A DNA stretch of 49,076 bases from assembly GCA_045592125.1 (NCBI GenBank), contig JAZNUE010000022.1, positions 1 through 49,076 on the forward strand, written 5' to 3'. Positions 16,004 through 24,516 of the stretch are shown in pieces. Under the pieces are notes generated by a model, which was not told the origin of the DNA, did no database searches, and saw only the letters and a list, made by a program, of their open reading frames with translations. Every line of letters begins with the position of its first letter. Position 1 is the first letter of the stretch. Source of the DNA: HGM04593 sp045592125. GTDB lineage: Bacteria; Bacteroidota; Bacteroidia; Bacteroidales; Bacteroidaceae. The position numbers and the translations under genes were made by a program.

Positions 16004-16993
16004 ATGACAGCCATGATAAAGCAAGAATGGATTGAGAAGGGGTTCATAGACGAGAGAATCCCTGAGGGTACCGACCTCAAGGCCGAAATACGCCGCATGT
16101 GTGAGGAGAAGAATGCTGTTGTGCTTGCGCACTATTATACCGACGGCGCTGTGCAGGACGTTGCCGACTTTGTTGGCGACAGCCTTGCGCTTGCCCAGCT
16201 GGCCGAAAAGACGACTGCCGGCATAATTGTAATGTGCGGCGTGCACTTCATGGCCGAGACAAACAAGATTCTCTCTCCCGACAAGAAGGTGCTTATCCCC
16301 GACCTCAATGCAGGCTGCTCGCTTGCCGAGAGCTGCCCGGCCGAGGAACTGGCAAAGTTCAAGGCCGAGCACCCGGGCTACAAGGTGGTTGCATATGTGA
16401 ACACGTCGGCGGCGGTGAAAGCGCTTACCGATATTGTAGTTACCTCTACCAATGCACGCGCAGTGGTGGAGAGCTTCCCAAAGGACGAGAAGATAATTTT
16501 TGCTCCCGACAAGAACCTTGGCGGTTACCTTAACGCGGTAACTCACCGCAACATGCTGCTGTGGAATGGAGGCTGCCATGTGCATGAGCAGTTCTCTATT
16601 GAGAAGATTGTAGAGCTCAGGAGCGCTAATCCCGACGCGAAGGTGCTTGCGCACCCCGAGTGCAAGAGCGGTGTGCTTGCGCTGGCCGACTTCATTGGCT
16701 CGACAGCTGCAATACTCTCCTATGCGCAGGAGAGCGACACAAAGGATTTCATTGTAGCAACCGAGAGCGGTATCCTGCATGAGATGCAGAAGCGCTGCCC
16801 CGAGAAGAACTTCATTCCGGTTCCGCCTATGACTGGCACGTGCGCTTGCAACGAGTGTGCTTTCATGCGCCTGAATACGCTTGAGAAACTCTATAACACC
16901 CTCAAGTACGAGTGGCCGGCAGTTGAGCTCGACGAGACATTGCGCGAGGAAGCGAAGAAACCTATTGTCAGGATGCTGGAACTCTCAAGATAG
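16004..16993 (+). CDS. nadA: Quinolinate synthase
   Basis: The 329-residue cytoplasmic enzyme condenses iminoaspartate with dihydroxyacetone phosphate to quinolinate in NAD synthesis. It has the NadA features VVLAHYYTDGAVQDVADFVGDS (39-60), MCGVHFMAETNKIL (77-90) and the [4Fe-4S] ligands C105 (NAGCSLAESC), C191 (NGGCHVHEQ) and one of the C-terminal CACNEC group (C280, C282, C285). The length is normal. nadB and nadC are not adjacent, so the pathway genes are split in this genome. A second ATG three codons in is also possible. Confidence 0.97.
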   Translation: MTAMIKQEWIEKGFIDERIPEGTDLKAEIRRMCEEKNAVVLAHYYTDGAVQDVADFVGDSLALAQLAEKTTAGIIVMCGVHFMAETNKILSPDKKVLIPDLNAGCSLAESCPAEELAKFKAEHPGYKVVAYVNTSAAVKALTDIVVTSTNARAVVESFPKDEKIIFAPDKNLGGYLNAVTHRNMLLWNGGCHVHEQFSIEKIVELRSANPDAKVLAHPECKSGVLALADFIGSTAAILSYAQESDTKDFIVATESGILHEMQKRCPEKNFIPVPPMTGTCACNECAFMRLNTLEKLYNTLKYEWPAVELDETLREEAKKPIVRMLELSR

Positions 16994-17107
16994 CTTCTGT
17001 GATTGCTGGCTAGATTTATCGCGGCTGTACATCCCAGTCTTTGTGCCGCTAAATTACAGTACTGATTGTTATATCGGGCTCGCGTAACCTTAGACAGCTT
17101 CTAATAT

Positions 17108-17153
17108 GAAATACGTGAAGGGACATTCCGCGGAATGCCCCTTCACGTATTTC
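17108..17153. terminator. Long hairpin after small peptide gene
   Basis: A 15-bp stem GAAATACGTGAAGGG/CCCTTCACGTATTTC has nearly continuous inner pairing (ACATTCC and GGAATG). The whole structure is 46 nt. It starts at the stop codon of the 17152-17313 gene and lies between that gene and the convergent nadA. There is no clear T-run, so it may act as a bidirectional transcript-end structure. Confidence 0.6.
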
Positions 17154-17313
17154 AGTTCTCCCATATGCTGCCCCAGCTGCTTGCGTGCGTGGCGTTGCTG
17201 TTGCTGCCGGGTGCCCGGTTGCTGCGCTGCTGGCTGTCGGCAAGTATGACACTGGTGAACTCGCAATTGACAATAGTGCACTGGGGCTGCAGGTACTTTC
17301 TTCTTACTTTCAT
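17152..17313 (-). CDS. Small Prevotella-type peptide (WGxxW tail), second member
   Basis: A 53-residue frame from ATG (17313) to TGA (17152-17154), read directly from the sequence. It begins MKVRRKYLQPQC, has SVILADSQQ in the middle and a low-complexity Ser/Asn/Ala stretch, and ends SSWGSIWEN. The order YxxP, then hydrophobic beta-like residues, S(x)xLA(N/D)S, a variable polar part and a final WGxxW matches the 722-889 gene, although identity is otherwise low. This supports both being real. It lies 72 nt after tdh on the same strand and is followed at once by a 46-nt hairpin. Function unknown. Confidence 0.6.
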   Translation of the reverse strand: MKVRRKYLQPQCTIVNCEFTSVILADSQQRSNRAPGSNSNATHASSWGSIWEN

Positions 17314-17385
17314 GGCTATCTGTTTTTATGTATATGACAATATACATGTAACAGACAGGAGGCCATATTGTTCGGTTGCGGCGAC

Positions 17386-18342
17386 CTATTTGCCGAATCT
17401 TGCGCGCAAGGTCTTTATCATGTCCTGTGTCATGCTGTCGAGGTCGTAGCTTGGTTTCCAGTCCCACTCCTCGCGTGCGCATGAGTCGTCCATCTTGTTT
17501 GGCCATGAATCGGCTATTGCCTGGCGTACGGGGTCGAATTCATAGTGCATCTTGAAACCGGGTATGTACTTCTGGATAGAGGCCTTGATTATTTCCGGGT
17601 CGAATGTCATTGAGGCCACGTTGAATGCATTGCGGTGGATGAGGCGCGAAGGGTCGGCGTTCATTATGTCCACAGCCGCCTTAAGCGCGTCGGGCATGTA
17701 CATCATGTCCATGAATGTGCCGGCCTGGATGGGGCAGGCAAAATCCTCGCCCTTCACGGCCGCGTAGTATATCTCTACTGCATAGTCGGTGGTGCCGCCG
17801 CCTGGGAGAGTGACATTGGAAATGAGACCAGGGAAGCGTACGGCGCGTGTGTCGACGCCATATTTAGTGTAGTAGTAGTCGCTGAGCAGCTCGGTGGCTA
17901 CCTTTGTCACTCCGTACATGGTGCGGGGACGCTGTATTGTGTCCTGCGGAGTGTTGTCGGCCGGCGTGCTGGGGCCGAATGAGCCGATGGAGCTTGGGGT
18001 GAACACGGCGCACTTCTTCTCGCGTGCAATCTCAAGTATGTTGATGAGGCCGTTCATCTGTATGTCCCATGCAAGCAAGGGCTTTGCCTCTGCCACGGCC
18101 GAGAGCAGTGCGGCAAGGTTGTATATGGTGTCAATCCTGTACTTCTCGACAATGCTGGCAAGCTGCTGGGCGTTCTTTACGTTTGCCTCTTCGGCAGGGC
18201 CGCTCTCGAGCAGTATTCCTTTGGGCTCGGCGCCGGGTATGTAACCTGCAACGATGTTGCCGTCGGGAATCATGTTGCGCAGCTTCATTGTGAGTTCCGA
18301 GCCAATCTGGCCTGTGGAACCGATAACAAGTACGTTCTTCAT
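17386..18342 (-). CDS. L-threonine 3-dehydrogenase, SDR type
   Basis: The 318-residue protein is an extended short-chain dehydrogenase with the NAD motif GSTGQIG (8-14), PSSIGSFGP (116-124) and the catalytic Y143-x3-K147 in MYGVTK. The motifs AVRFPGLISN and TFMDMMYMPDAL are typical of the UDP-galactose-epimerase-like threonine dehydrogenases, not of the zinc-dependent E. coli Tdh. It oxidises threonine to 2-amino-3-ketobutyrate. The divergent neighbour is Kbl, which uses that product, so the assignment is well supported by context. Confidence 0.93.
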   Translation of the reverse strand: MKNVLVIGSTGQIGSELTMKLRNMIPDGNIVAGYIPGAEPKGILLESGPAEEANVKNAQQLASIVEKYRIDTIYNLAALLSAVAEAKPLLAWDIQMNGLINILEIAREKKCAVFTPSSIGSFGPSTPADNTPQDTIQRPRTMYGVTKVATELLSDYYYTKYGVDTRAVRFPGLISNVTLPGGGTTDYAVEIYYAAVKGEDFACPIQAGTFMDMMYMPDALKAAVDIMNADPSRLIHRNAFNVASMTFDPEIIKASIQKYIPGFKMHYEFDPVRQAIADSWPNKMDDSCAREEWDWKPSYDLDSMTQDMIKTLRARFGK

Positions 18343-18390
18343 AATTATATAATGTTTTGCTGTTTTTCAGTCCGTTAGATGTCTGCACTC

Positions 18391-18422
18391 CAAAGTTACT
18401 CTTATTTTTGTAAAGGACACAA
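18391..18422 (-). promoter_or_regulatory. Promoter for tdh
   Basis: On the minus strand a TTG (18422-18420) lies about 20 nt before TAACTTTG (18398-18391), close to the Bacteroidetes consensus and about 50 nt before the tdh start. Confidence 0.55.
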
Positions 18423-18460
18423 TGTATTGTTGTTTTTTTATATTAAAAAGATATCATATG

Positions 18461-18492
18461 TTTGCGATTTTTTTCATAAAAAGGTATTTTTG
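18461..18492 (+). promoter_or_regulatory. Promoter for kbl
   Basis: TTTG (18461-18464), 20 nt, TATTTTTG (18485-18492) is a good Bacteroidetes promoter match, 50 nt before the kbl start. It faces away from the tdh promoter; the two -33 elements are about 40 bp apart. Confidence 0.75.
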
Positions 18493-18542
18493 CGGAACAA
18501 TGGCTGATAATTTGCCTGAATTTCTATAAAAAGGATATAACA

Positions 18543-19733
18543 ATGTACGGAAAATTTCAACAACATTTGCAGAACGAACTGGCCGCTATTGACGAGGCCG
18601 GCCTGTACAAGAGAGAACGCAACATCGCGTCGCAGCAGTTTGCCGAGATTACATTGGAGGACGGCTCAAAGGCGCTGAACTTCTGTGCCAACAACTATCT
18701 TGGCCTGTCGAACAATCCGCGCCTTATGAAGGCTGCCGGGGAGGCAATGGAGGCACGCGGCTTCGGCATGTCGTCAGTACGTTTCATCTGCGGTACACAG
18801 GATTACCACAAGGTTCTTGAGAAGGCGATTGCCGATTATTTCAGGACCGAGGACACAATCCTCTATGCTGCATGCTTTGACGCGAACGGCGGCCTTTTTG
18901 AACCGCTCTTCACGGCTGAGGACGCTATCATTTCCGACTCCCTGAACCATGCCTCGATAATTGACGGCGTGCGGCTGTGCAAGGCCCAGCGCTACCGCTA
19001 TGCCAATGCCGACATGGCCGACCTTGAGCGTTGCCTGCAGGAGGCACAGGCCCAGCGTTACCGCATTATAGTTACCGACGGCGTGTTCTCAATGGACGGA
19101 AATGTTGCCCCGATGGACAAGATCTGTGACCTTGCCGAGAAGTATGACGCTCTGGTTATGGTGGATGAGTCGCACTCGGCCGGCGTGGTTGGTGCCACAG
19201 GCCATGGCGTTGCCGAGCAGTTCGGCTGCTACGGACGCATTGACATCTTCACCGGCACGCTTGGAAAGGCATTCGGCGGTGCTGTAGGCGGTTTCACGAC
19301 GGGCCGTAAGGAAATCATTGATATGCTGCGCCAGCGCTCACGTCCTTACCTGTTCTCAAACTCATTGCCGCCATCAGTAGTGGGTGCTTCAATTGAGGTG
19401 TTCAAGATGCTTGCCGAGAGTGATGAACTGCATACAAAATTGCAGGATAACGTCAGCTATTTCCGTGACAGGATGTTGGCTGCCGGCTTTGACATCAAGC
19501 CTACACAGTCGGCTATCTGTGCAGTTATGCTCTATGACGCCCCGCTCTCGCAGGTGTTCGCGCAGAAGATGGCGCAGGAGGGTATCTTTGTTACCGGTTT
19601 CTACTATCCTGTTGTTCCCAAAGGCGAGGCGCGTATACGCGTGCAGCTCTCTGCCGCTCATGAGCGGGAGCATCTTGATAAGGCAATCAATGCCTTCGTA
19701 AAGGTTGGAAAGGAACTGGGAGTCATTAAGTAA
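18543..19733 (+). CDS. kbl: Glycine C-acetyltransferase (2-amino-3-ketobutyrate CoA ligase)
   Basis: The 396-residue PLP enzyme has the alpha-oxoamine synthase layout: N-terminal LNFCANNYLGLSNNPRL, GFGMSSVRFICGTQDYHKVLE, the PLP-binding DESHSAG and the Schiff-base lysine K242 in FTGTLGKAFGGAVGG. It converts 2-amino-3-ketobutyrate and CoA to glycine and acetyl-CoA. The length and motifs fit Kbl better than the related BioF or HemA enzymes. With the divergent Tdh it forms the two-step threonine-to-glycine pathway. Confidence 0.96.
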   Translation: MYGKFQQHLQNELAAIDEAGLYKRERNIASQQFAEITLEDGSKALNFCANNYLGLSNNPRLMKAAGEAMEARGFGMSSVRFICGTQDYHKVLEKAIADYFRTEDTILYAACFDANGGLFEPLFTAEDAIISDSLNHASIIDGVRLCKAQRYRYANADMADLERCLQEAQAQRYRIIVTDGVFSMDGNVAPMDKICDLAEKYDALVMVDESHSAGVVGATGHGVAEQFGCYGRIDIFTGTLGKAFGGAVGGFTTGRKEIIDMLRQRSRPYLFSNSLPPSVVGASIEVFKMLAESDELHTKLQDNVSYFRDRMLAAGFDIKPTQSAICAVMLYDAPLSQVFAQKMAQEGIFVTGFYYPVVPKGEARIRVQLSAAHEREHLDKAINAFVKVGKELGVIK

Positions 19734-19766
19734 TTGTCTAACTATTATATAAATAAGTAAGAGCTT

Positions 19767-19988
19767 ATGAAAAAGATGTTTTTTGCAGCGTTGGCTGCGT
19801 GCGCATTCCTTGCTGTCTCATGTTCGTCTAATGTCGATAAGGTAATTGACTTGAAGAAGGAGCAGGCCCAGGCCGTTAAGGAACTTGACCTTAAGAAGGC
19901 TGCTGAGCTTGAGAAGGAGGTTGCCGGGATTATGAAGGAAATGACCGATGAGGAGAAGAAGGAACTGGCTGAGAGAATCCTGGAATAA
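19767..19988 (+). CDS. Small lipoprotein with coiled-coil
   Basis: The 73-residue protein has a lipoprotein signal with lipobox LAVSC (Cys19). An almost wholly helical, highly charged region follows (KVIDLKKEQAQAVKELDLKKAAELEKE), predicted to form a coiled coil. It is probably anchored in the outer or inner membrane. I do not recognise the family. It starts 33 nt after kbl and is followed by a 48-bp palindrome that probably ends the transcript. Confidence 0.75.
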   Translation: MKKMFFAALAACAFLAVSCSSNVDKVIDLKKEQAQAVKELDLKKAAELEKEVAGIMKEMTDEEKKELAERILE

Positions 19989-20006
19989 TCGATAAGGTTA
20001 TATAAC

Positions 20007-20054
20007 ATACACAGAGACTCCAAACAGCGATCGCTGTTTGGAGTCTCTGTGTAT
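20007..20054. terminator. 48-bp perfect palindrome
   Basis: An uninterrupted perfect palindrome centred between 20030 and 20031 (core CAAACAGCGATCGCTGTTTG). It lies 18 nt after the lipoprotein stop codon and between convergent genes, so it probably acts as a transcript end for both strands. The very short loop and lack of a T-run are atypical. Confidence 0.6.
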
Positions 20055-20076
20055 AATGCTTTAGCGCCTGAACAGA

Positions 20077-20229
20077 CTTGTCATGTTGAGTGAAGCTAAA
20101 CATCTCAATCATTGCCTAGTGGGCTAACGCTGATGGTTAATGCTGGTTTACCTTCTGCGGCGGTTGCCTGGCCTGCGTGGCCTAAACATACTTGTCATGT
20201 TGAGTGGAGCGAAACATCTCAATCATTGC
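20077..20229. repeat. Direct repeat overlapping the esterase gene end
   Basis: The 39-bp copies at 20077-20115 and 20191-20229 (CTTGTCATGTTGAGTG through CTCAATCATTGC) differ at two bases and are 114 bp apart. The right copy covers the stop codon and final codons of the esterase gene on the minus strand. The 75 bp between them shows no clear similarity to the stem-loop element. Confidence 0.75.
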
Positions 20230-22309
20230 TGCTGGCCTCAATCTTGAAGGTACTTGCCGGCAGGCCTGCCTCATTGATAAGGTTAGCGTCGGTGTAGGGC
20301 TTCCATGCGTAGCGTATGCGGTGCGCTTCGCCTTCAATGATTATGCGGTTGCCTTCAATCCTTGCCTGCTTCTCAAAGTCTACAGCAGTGAAACTGCCGG
20401 TCTTGCCTGCAACCTCAATGCCGCGCAATGTCTTGCCGTCGCTGGTCTTCAGCTCTGTTGCGTTGCTGAACTCAATTACGGTCTTTCCACGGAAACAGAA
20501 GGCTCTCTCGGGTGTGGGGCCGTGCTGTGCAACGTGGGTCATGCCGTATGTCTGGTTGAGCGCAAGGCGTGCCAGCCGCTCGCCTACAGGGGCCTTCTCC
20601 TTGGGGTGGACGTCGGTTGGGTGTCCCTTGTCGCTTGACACGGCAAAGTCGCAGAATAGTATCGCTTCGGCCATAAGGCGCTGCGAATCGCGGAAGTGGG
20701 GCCATGACGGGCGCTTAATGCTTGATAGCTGAACGAAGTAGAAAGGCATTTCGGGGTTCTGCCATGTGTGGCGCCAGCTCTTGACGAGTGTGGGGAATAT
20801 TGCCTCATGCAGTTCCACGTTGTGGGCGTTCGACTCGCCCTGGTACCATATTGCGCCTTGGATAGGGTAGCATGCGATGGGTGCGATGCCGGTCTCGTAA
20901 AGGTAACATGGCTCGTAAGGGTGGCGTTGCAGCCTGTTCGTGCTCTTGGCAATATTCTGGGCAGCACGGCCGCGGCACCAGTCCTGTATCATGTTGTTCT
21001 CGCGCCAGTTGTAGAGTATGTCAACAAGAGTGGGGCTGAACTCTAATGTCTTGCGGTCGATGAATGACTCGGCGGGAGCACCGCCAACCGCATTGCATAT
21101 GAGGCCTACAGGCACGCCCAGCGAGTCGGCAAGCATGGCGCCGAAATGGTAGGCTACGGCCGAGAAGTCGCTGACGTTCTTCTCGTTCTGTAGCTGCCAT
21201 GCTGCCGTCCTGTAGTAGTCGTGGCGGTTGAGCGCTGCAAGGCTGGCGCTGTCCCATTCGATGTTGTCGGTGAATACTCGCGGTTTCATGTCATAAAGGC
21301 GTATGTCCTTGCCTTTTACGTTGGCAAGGCTCTGCTCCCTGTGCGAGCTCTCCTTTACCATGAATGCCATGTTGGACTGGCCCGAGCAGAGCCACACTTC
21401 GCCTACGACGATATTCTTGAATTTCCTTTTCTCCTTGCCACATTCGATGGTTAGGGTGTATTCCTCGCCGTCGGCCTTCATTGGCGTGAACATGACTTTC
21501 CAGCTGCCGTCCTCGGCTGCCTTGGTTACTCTCATCTGCTTGCCGAGACGTGCTGTAATCTCGCTGCCAGCATTGGCTGTCCCGCTCACCGTGAATGCCT
21601 TGTCCTGCTGGATTACCATGTTGTCGCTGTAGATTGCTGGCAGCGACAGCCCGCCGAAATCGCCGGTTATGGCAGAATGGACTTGCCTGGCAATTATAGC
21701 GGCGCCTTCGGGGTCGGGGTGCAGGGCGTCGGGCATGAGGTCGGGGCGGCTGTAGAGGTGGCGGCTAAGGTCGATGAGCTCAATATTCTCATGCTGTGCA
21801 ATCATCTCAATCTCCTCCTGGATTTGCCAGTACCAGTCGCGTGTGCCGCTCTTGAAACGGCGGTGCCAATGGAAAATAGGTGTCATGCGGCAGATGTATA
21901 TCTGCGGGCTGCCATTGGGGTGCGCCTTCCTGAAACTGTCAATGATGGCAGTGTAGTCGCCGAAGAACTCGTCGCGGTAGTTGGGCCAGTTGCGCGGGTC
22001 GGTATCATTCAGTCCCAGGTGTATGACAACAATGTCGGGCGCGAACTCGAGCGCTGCCTTGTATTCGGGCAGGCTTGTGTAAGGGCGGTGCCCCTTGTTC
22101 AGGAGCGTTGCGCCTGAGTGCCCGAAGTTGCGCACCTCGTATTCCTCGCCAAGCAGCCGCTGCAGCTGCGTGGGGTATGATGTGCTGGCAGGGTCCTTGT
22201 GCCCGTAACCGTATGTAACGCTGTTGCCTACACAGGCAACCTTTGTCTTTTCCTGTGCTGCTGACAGCAACGGCAGCGCAAGGAGCAGGAGTGTAAGTAG
22301 TCTTTTCAT
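20219..22309 (-). CDS. Two-domain sialate O-acetylesterase
   Basis: The 696-residue protein has a signal peptide (MKRLLTLLLLALPLLSAAQ). An N-terminal GDSL/SGNH hydrolase domain carries GNSVTYG (nucleophile about S30), GLND (N101) and DALH (D194, H197). A second sialate O-acetylesterase domain carries SGQSNMAF (nucleophile about S312), WYQGESNAH and a DVHP motif. Both catalytic sets look complete. Dual-esterase proteins of this kind in Bacteroidales remove O-acetyl groups from sialic acids so that sialidases and lyases can act. The nan operon 5 kb away supports this. The ATG at 22309 begins the signal peptide; a longer frame runs back into a terminator hairpin and is rejected. Confidence 0.92.
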   Translation of the reverse strand: MKRLLTLLLLALPLLSAAQEKTKVACVGNSVTYGYGHKDPASTSYPTQLQRLLGEEYEVRNFGHSGATLLNKGHRPYTSLPEYKAALEFAPDIVVIHLGLNDTDPRNWPNYRDEFFGDYTAIIDSFRKAHPNGSPQIYICRMTPIFHWHRRFKSGTRDWYWQIQEEIEMIAQHENIELIDLSRHLYSRPDLMPDALHPDPEGAAIIARQVHSAITGDFGGLSLPAIYSDNMVIQQDKAFTVSGTANAGSEITARLGKQMRVTKAAEDGSWKVMFTPMKADGEEYTLTIECGKEKRKFKNIVVGEVWLCSGQSNMAFMVKESSHREQSLANVKGKDIRLYDMKPRVFTDNIEWDSASLAALNRHDYYRTAAWQLQNEKNVSDFSAVAYHFGAMLADSLGVPVGLICNAVGGAPAESFIDRKTLEFSPTLVDILYNWRENNMIQDWCRGRAAQNIAKSTNRLQRHPYEPCYLYETGIAPIACYPIQGAIWYQGESNAHNVELHEAIFPTLVKSWRHTWQNPEMPFYFVQLSSIKRPSWPHFRDSQRLMAEAILFCDFAVSSDKGHPTDVHPKEKAPVGERLARLALNQTYGMTHVAQHGPTPERAFCFRGKTVIEFSNATELKTSDGKTLRGIEVAGKTGSFTAVDFEKQARIEGNRIIIEGEAHRIRYAWKPYTDANLINEAGLPASTFKIEASSND

Positions 22310-22402
22310 TTCAGGACAGGTATAAAAAACTTGGCGATATAATTCTAAGCGGCCTCTAAGGCCTGTCTTCTTGCCGCAGGCGTTCCTGGATATTATAGCA
22401 TA

Positions 22403-22439
22403 CGCCGGTTCCTGCATACGTTGCATGCAGGAACCGGCG
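22403..22439 (-). terminator. Hairpin after PUR-family gene
   Basis: A 15-bp perfect stem CGCCGGTTCCTGCAT/ATGCAGGAACCGGCG (22403-22417 with 22425-22439) with a 7-nt loop lies directly after the stop codon of the 22456 gene on the minus strand. It is the probable transcript end of that gene. No strong T-run. Confidence 0.65.
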
Positions 22440-22455
22440 CTATTGGAATATCTGC

Positions 22456-22812
22456 CTAGAATTCAATGTCAATGGTTGTGTCGCTCTCCAAGGGCTGCCC
22501 GTCGCTTTCGGGGAGGCGGGGAATATATTCGCCCTGCTCGGCAACGATAAAGTCAATGGCCTCCTTGAGGCTTGTGGCAAACTTTGCAAAGTCCTCGCGG
22601 TAAAGGAAAATCTTGTGCTTCTCAAAGCTTACTGTCGCATTGTCGCCCTCGCCGCTGACAATTTTCTTGCTCTCGGTAATTGAGATGTACATCTCGTCCT
22701 TGCGGTTCTTCTTTACATCGATATAATATATTCTCTTGCCTGCCTTTATGGCCTGAGAATATGCAATATCCTTCTCGTTCTCGTTCATTCCGCTCTTCTT
22801 GTAGTCTTCCAT
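22456..22812 (-). CDS. PUR family DNA/RNA-binding protein (DUF3276)
   Basis: The 118-residue protein has IKAGKRIYYIDVKKNRKDEMYISITESKK, then a beta-rich segment and KIFLYREDFAKFATSLKEAIDFI. This matches the Bacteroidetes PUR (Pur-alpha-like, DUF3276) family, which binds single-stranded nucleic acids as a dimer. An acidic C-terminal tail ends TTIDIEF. The ATG encoding MEDYKKSG is used; the longer frame begins with TTG. It is monocistronic and followed by a hairpin terminator. Confidence 0.88.
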   Translation of the reverse strand: MEDYKKSGMNENEKDIAYSQAIKAGKRIYYIDVKKNRKDEMYISITESKKIVSGEGDNATVSFEKHKIFLYREDFAKFATSLKEAIDFIVAEQGEYIPRLPESDGQPLESDTTIDIEF

Positions 22813-23200
22813 CGTAATAAATGCTGTTTTCAAGTTTCAAATATGAACATTTATTTTTACAAAAACAATGCTTTCCCCTTTTTTTTTAATAATACGGCCT
22901 TAATATGGCGCTAATTTAAGCCAGAATCCAGTATAGGCCGGCCGAATCCGGTGCAGGGGTGAGTAGATGAAATGAGAAATGAGAAATGAGAAAGAAGAAA
23001 GAAGAAAGAAGAAAGGAGAAGGCTGCGATTAAGCGAGCGAGATACTGGTTGCCTGTAATCTCACGGTTGCGAACAATTGCGCAGTATCAGTTGTTCTTAA
23101 TTAAACATAATTAAAATGTAAATTTTAATAAAATACTGCTATTTGTTTGCTTGTGTCGCAATTTAGTGCGAAATTTGCACAAAATCAGAAAAAGCGTTTT
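22813..23200. other. AT-rich intergenic region before nusB
   Basis: No gene is seen. It contains a purine tandem run of GAAAT(G)AGAAA then AAGAAG units (about 22970-23022). A possible nusB promoter has TTTG near 23137 and a weak -7 element ending TTTG about 20 nt later. Confidence 0.5.
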
Positions 23201-24115
23201 ATGATTAACAGAGTTCTTATCCGTTTGAAGGTCGTGCAGATTATCTATGCCTATTACAAGAATAGTGGAAAAAGCATAAAGGCGGCCGAAGACGAGGTCT
23301 TTTTCAGCCTGTCAAAGGCCTATGACCTTTATTGTCACCTGTTGCTGCTGATGGTTGCCATCACTCGCTACGAGGCCGACAGGATTTCTTTCCTGAGCAT
23401 GAAGGTAAGGCCTACAGAGAGCGACAGGAACCCCAACCTTAAGTTTGTGAATAACCGTTTCATTGCCCAGCTTGAGAGGAACCCCCAGCTGGTGAAGTTT
23501 GCCGAGAAGAGCAAGCTCAACTGGGTAGATGACTCAGACCTGCTGCGCCGTATGCTTGACGAGATTGTGCAGAGCGATATATATAAGGAGTACATGGCGT
23601 CGGAGACCTCGTCATACGAAGAGGACAAGGAACTGTGGCGCAGGCTCTACAAGGCATTCGTCTTTGAGAATGAGGAACTTGATACTCTCCTTGAGGAGCA
23701 GAGCCTCTACTGGAACGATGACAAGCCTGTGGTTGACACATTCGTGCTCAAGACTATCAAGCGCTTTGAAGAGGAGCGCGGCGAGCTGCTCCCTGAATAT
23801 AAGGACACGGCCGACATGGACTTCGCGTCAAGGCTCTTCAAGGCTGCAATTGCCAATGCCGAGGAGTACCGCCAGCTCATGAGCGAGTGCTCAAGGAACT
23901 GGGACATGCAGCGCCTGGCCTTCATGGATGTCGTGATTATGCAGGCTGCTATAGCCGAGGTGATGACATTCCCGGACATTCCGCTGTCGGTTACCCTCAA
24001 TGAGTATGTTGAGATTGCAAAGCACTACAGCACGGCAAAGAGCGGCTCTTTCGTGAACGGCCTGCTCGACTCGATAACAAAGAGGCTCCGCAGCAGCGGC
24101 AAGATTGACAAGTAA
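23201..24115 (+). CDS. nusB: Transcription antitermination factor NusB
   Basis: The 304-residue protein is about twice the length of E. coli NusB, as is usual in Bacteroidetes. The N-terminus (MINRVLIRLKVVQIIYAYYK) and the C-terminal helical core (MQRLAFMDVVIMQAAIAEVMTFPDIPLSVTLNEYVEIAKHYSTAKSGSFVNGLLDSITKRL) match the NusB RNA-binding fold, with an inserted middle region. It acts with NusE on rRNA transcripts. The ATG encoding MINRV is chosen; the longer frame's first 18 residues look untranslated. It leads the nusB-yajC-ybbR-coaE block. Confidence 0.93.
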   Translation: MINRVLIRLKVVQIIYAYYKNSGKSIKAAEDEVFFSLSKAYDLYCHLLLLMVAITRYEADRISFLSMKVRPTESDRNPNLKFVNNRFIAQLERNPQLVKFAEKSKLNWVDDSDLLRRMLDEIVQSDIYKEYMASETSSYEEDKELWRRLYKAFVFENEELDTLLEEQSLYWNDDKPVVDTFVLKTIKRFEEERGELLPEYKDTADMDFASRLFKAAIANAEEYRQLMSECSRNWDMQRLAFMDVVIMQAAIAEVMTFPDIPLSVTLNEYVEIAKHYSTAKSGSFVNGLLDSITKRLRSSGKIDK

Positions 24116-24163
24116 CAGTAATATAAGTAATATAAAGGTATAACAATATTAACTAAGATTCCT

Positions 24164-24478
24164 ATGGTATTTTTGAATGCAGCAGCACCGGGTGCTGGCA
24201 GTGGAATGACATCCACAATTGTAATGTTTGTGGCAGTGATTGCTATCATGTATTTCATGATGATACGTCCCCAGCGCAAGCAGCAGAAGAAGATTGATAC
24301 ATTCCGCAAGGGCCTGCAAGCAGGCCAGGAGGTAGTTACCAGCGGCGGTATCTACGGCAAGATTAAGTCTATTGACAACGGCATTGTAATGCTTGAGATT
24401 GCTCACAATGTAGTTGTACGTGTAGACATTTCTGTTGTATACCCAGGCCAGGCCGATATACAGCAGCAGGGCAACTGA
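24164..24478 (+). CDS. yajC: Preprotein translocase subunit YajC
   Basis: The 104-residue protein has one membrane helix (about 18-35, TIVMFVAVIAIMYFMMIRPQRKQQKK). The YajC cytoplasmic motif GLQAGQEVVTSGGIYGKIKSIDNGIVMLEIAHNVVVRVD follows. It is an accessory subunit of the Sec-DF complex. It lies 48 nt after nusB. A hairpin with a short T-run follows it (24517-24548). Confidence 0.95.
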   Translation: MVFLNAAAPGAGSGMTSTIVMFVAVIAIMYFMMIRPQRKQQKKIDTFRKGLQAGQEVVTSGGIYGKIKSIDNGIVMLEIAHNVVVRVDISVVYPGQADIQQQGN

Positions 24479-24516
24479 TTGGTACTGCCCTTTTAGTACT
24501 GTTGATAACAAGTAGC

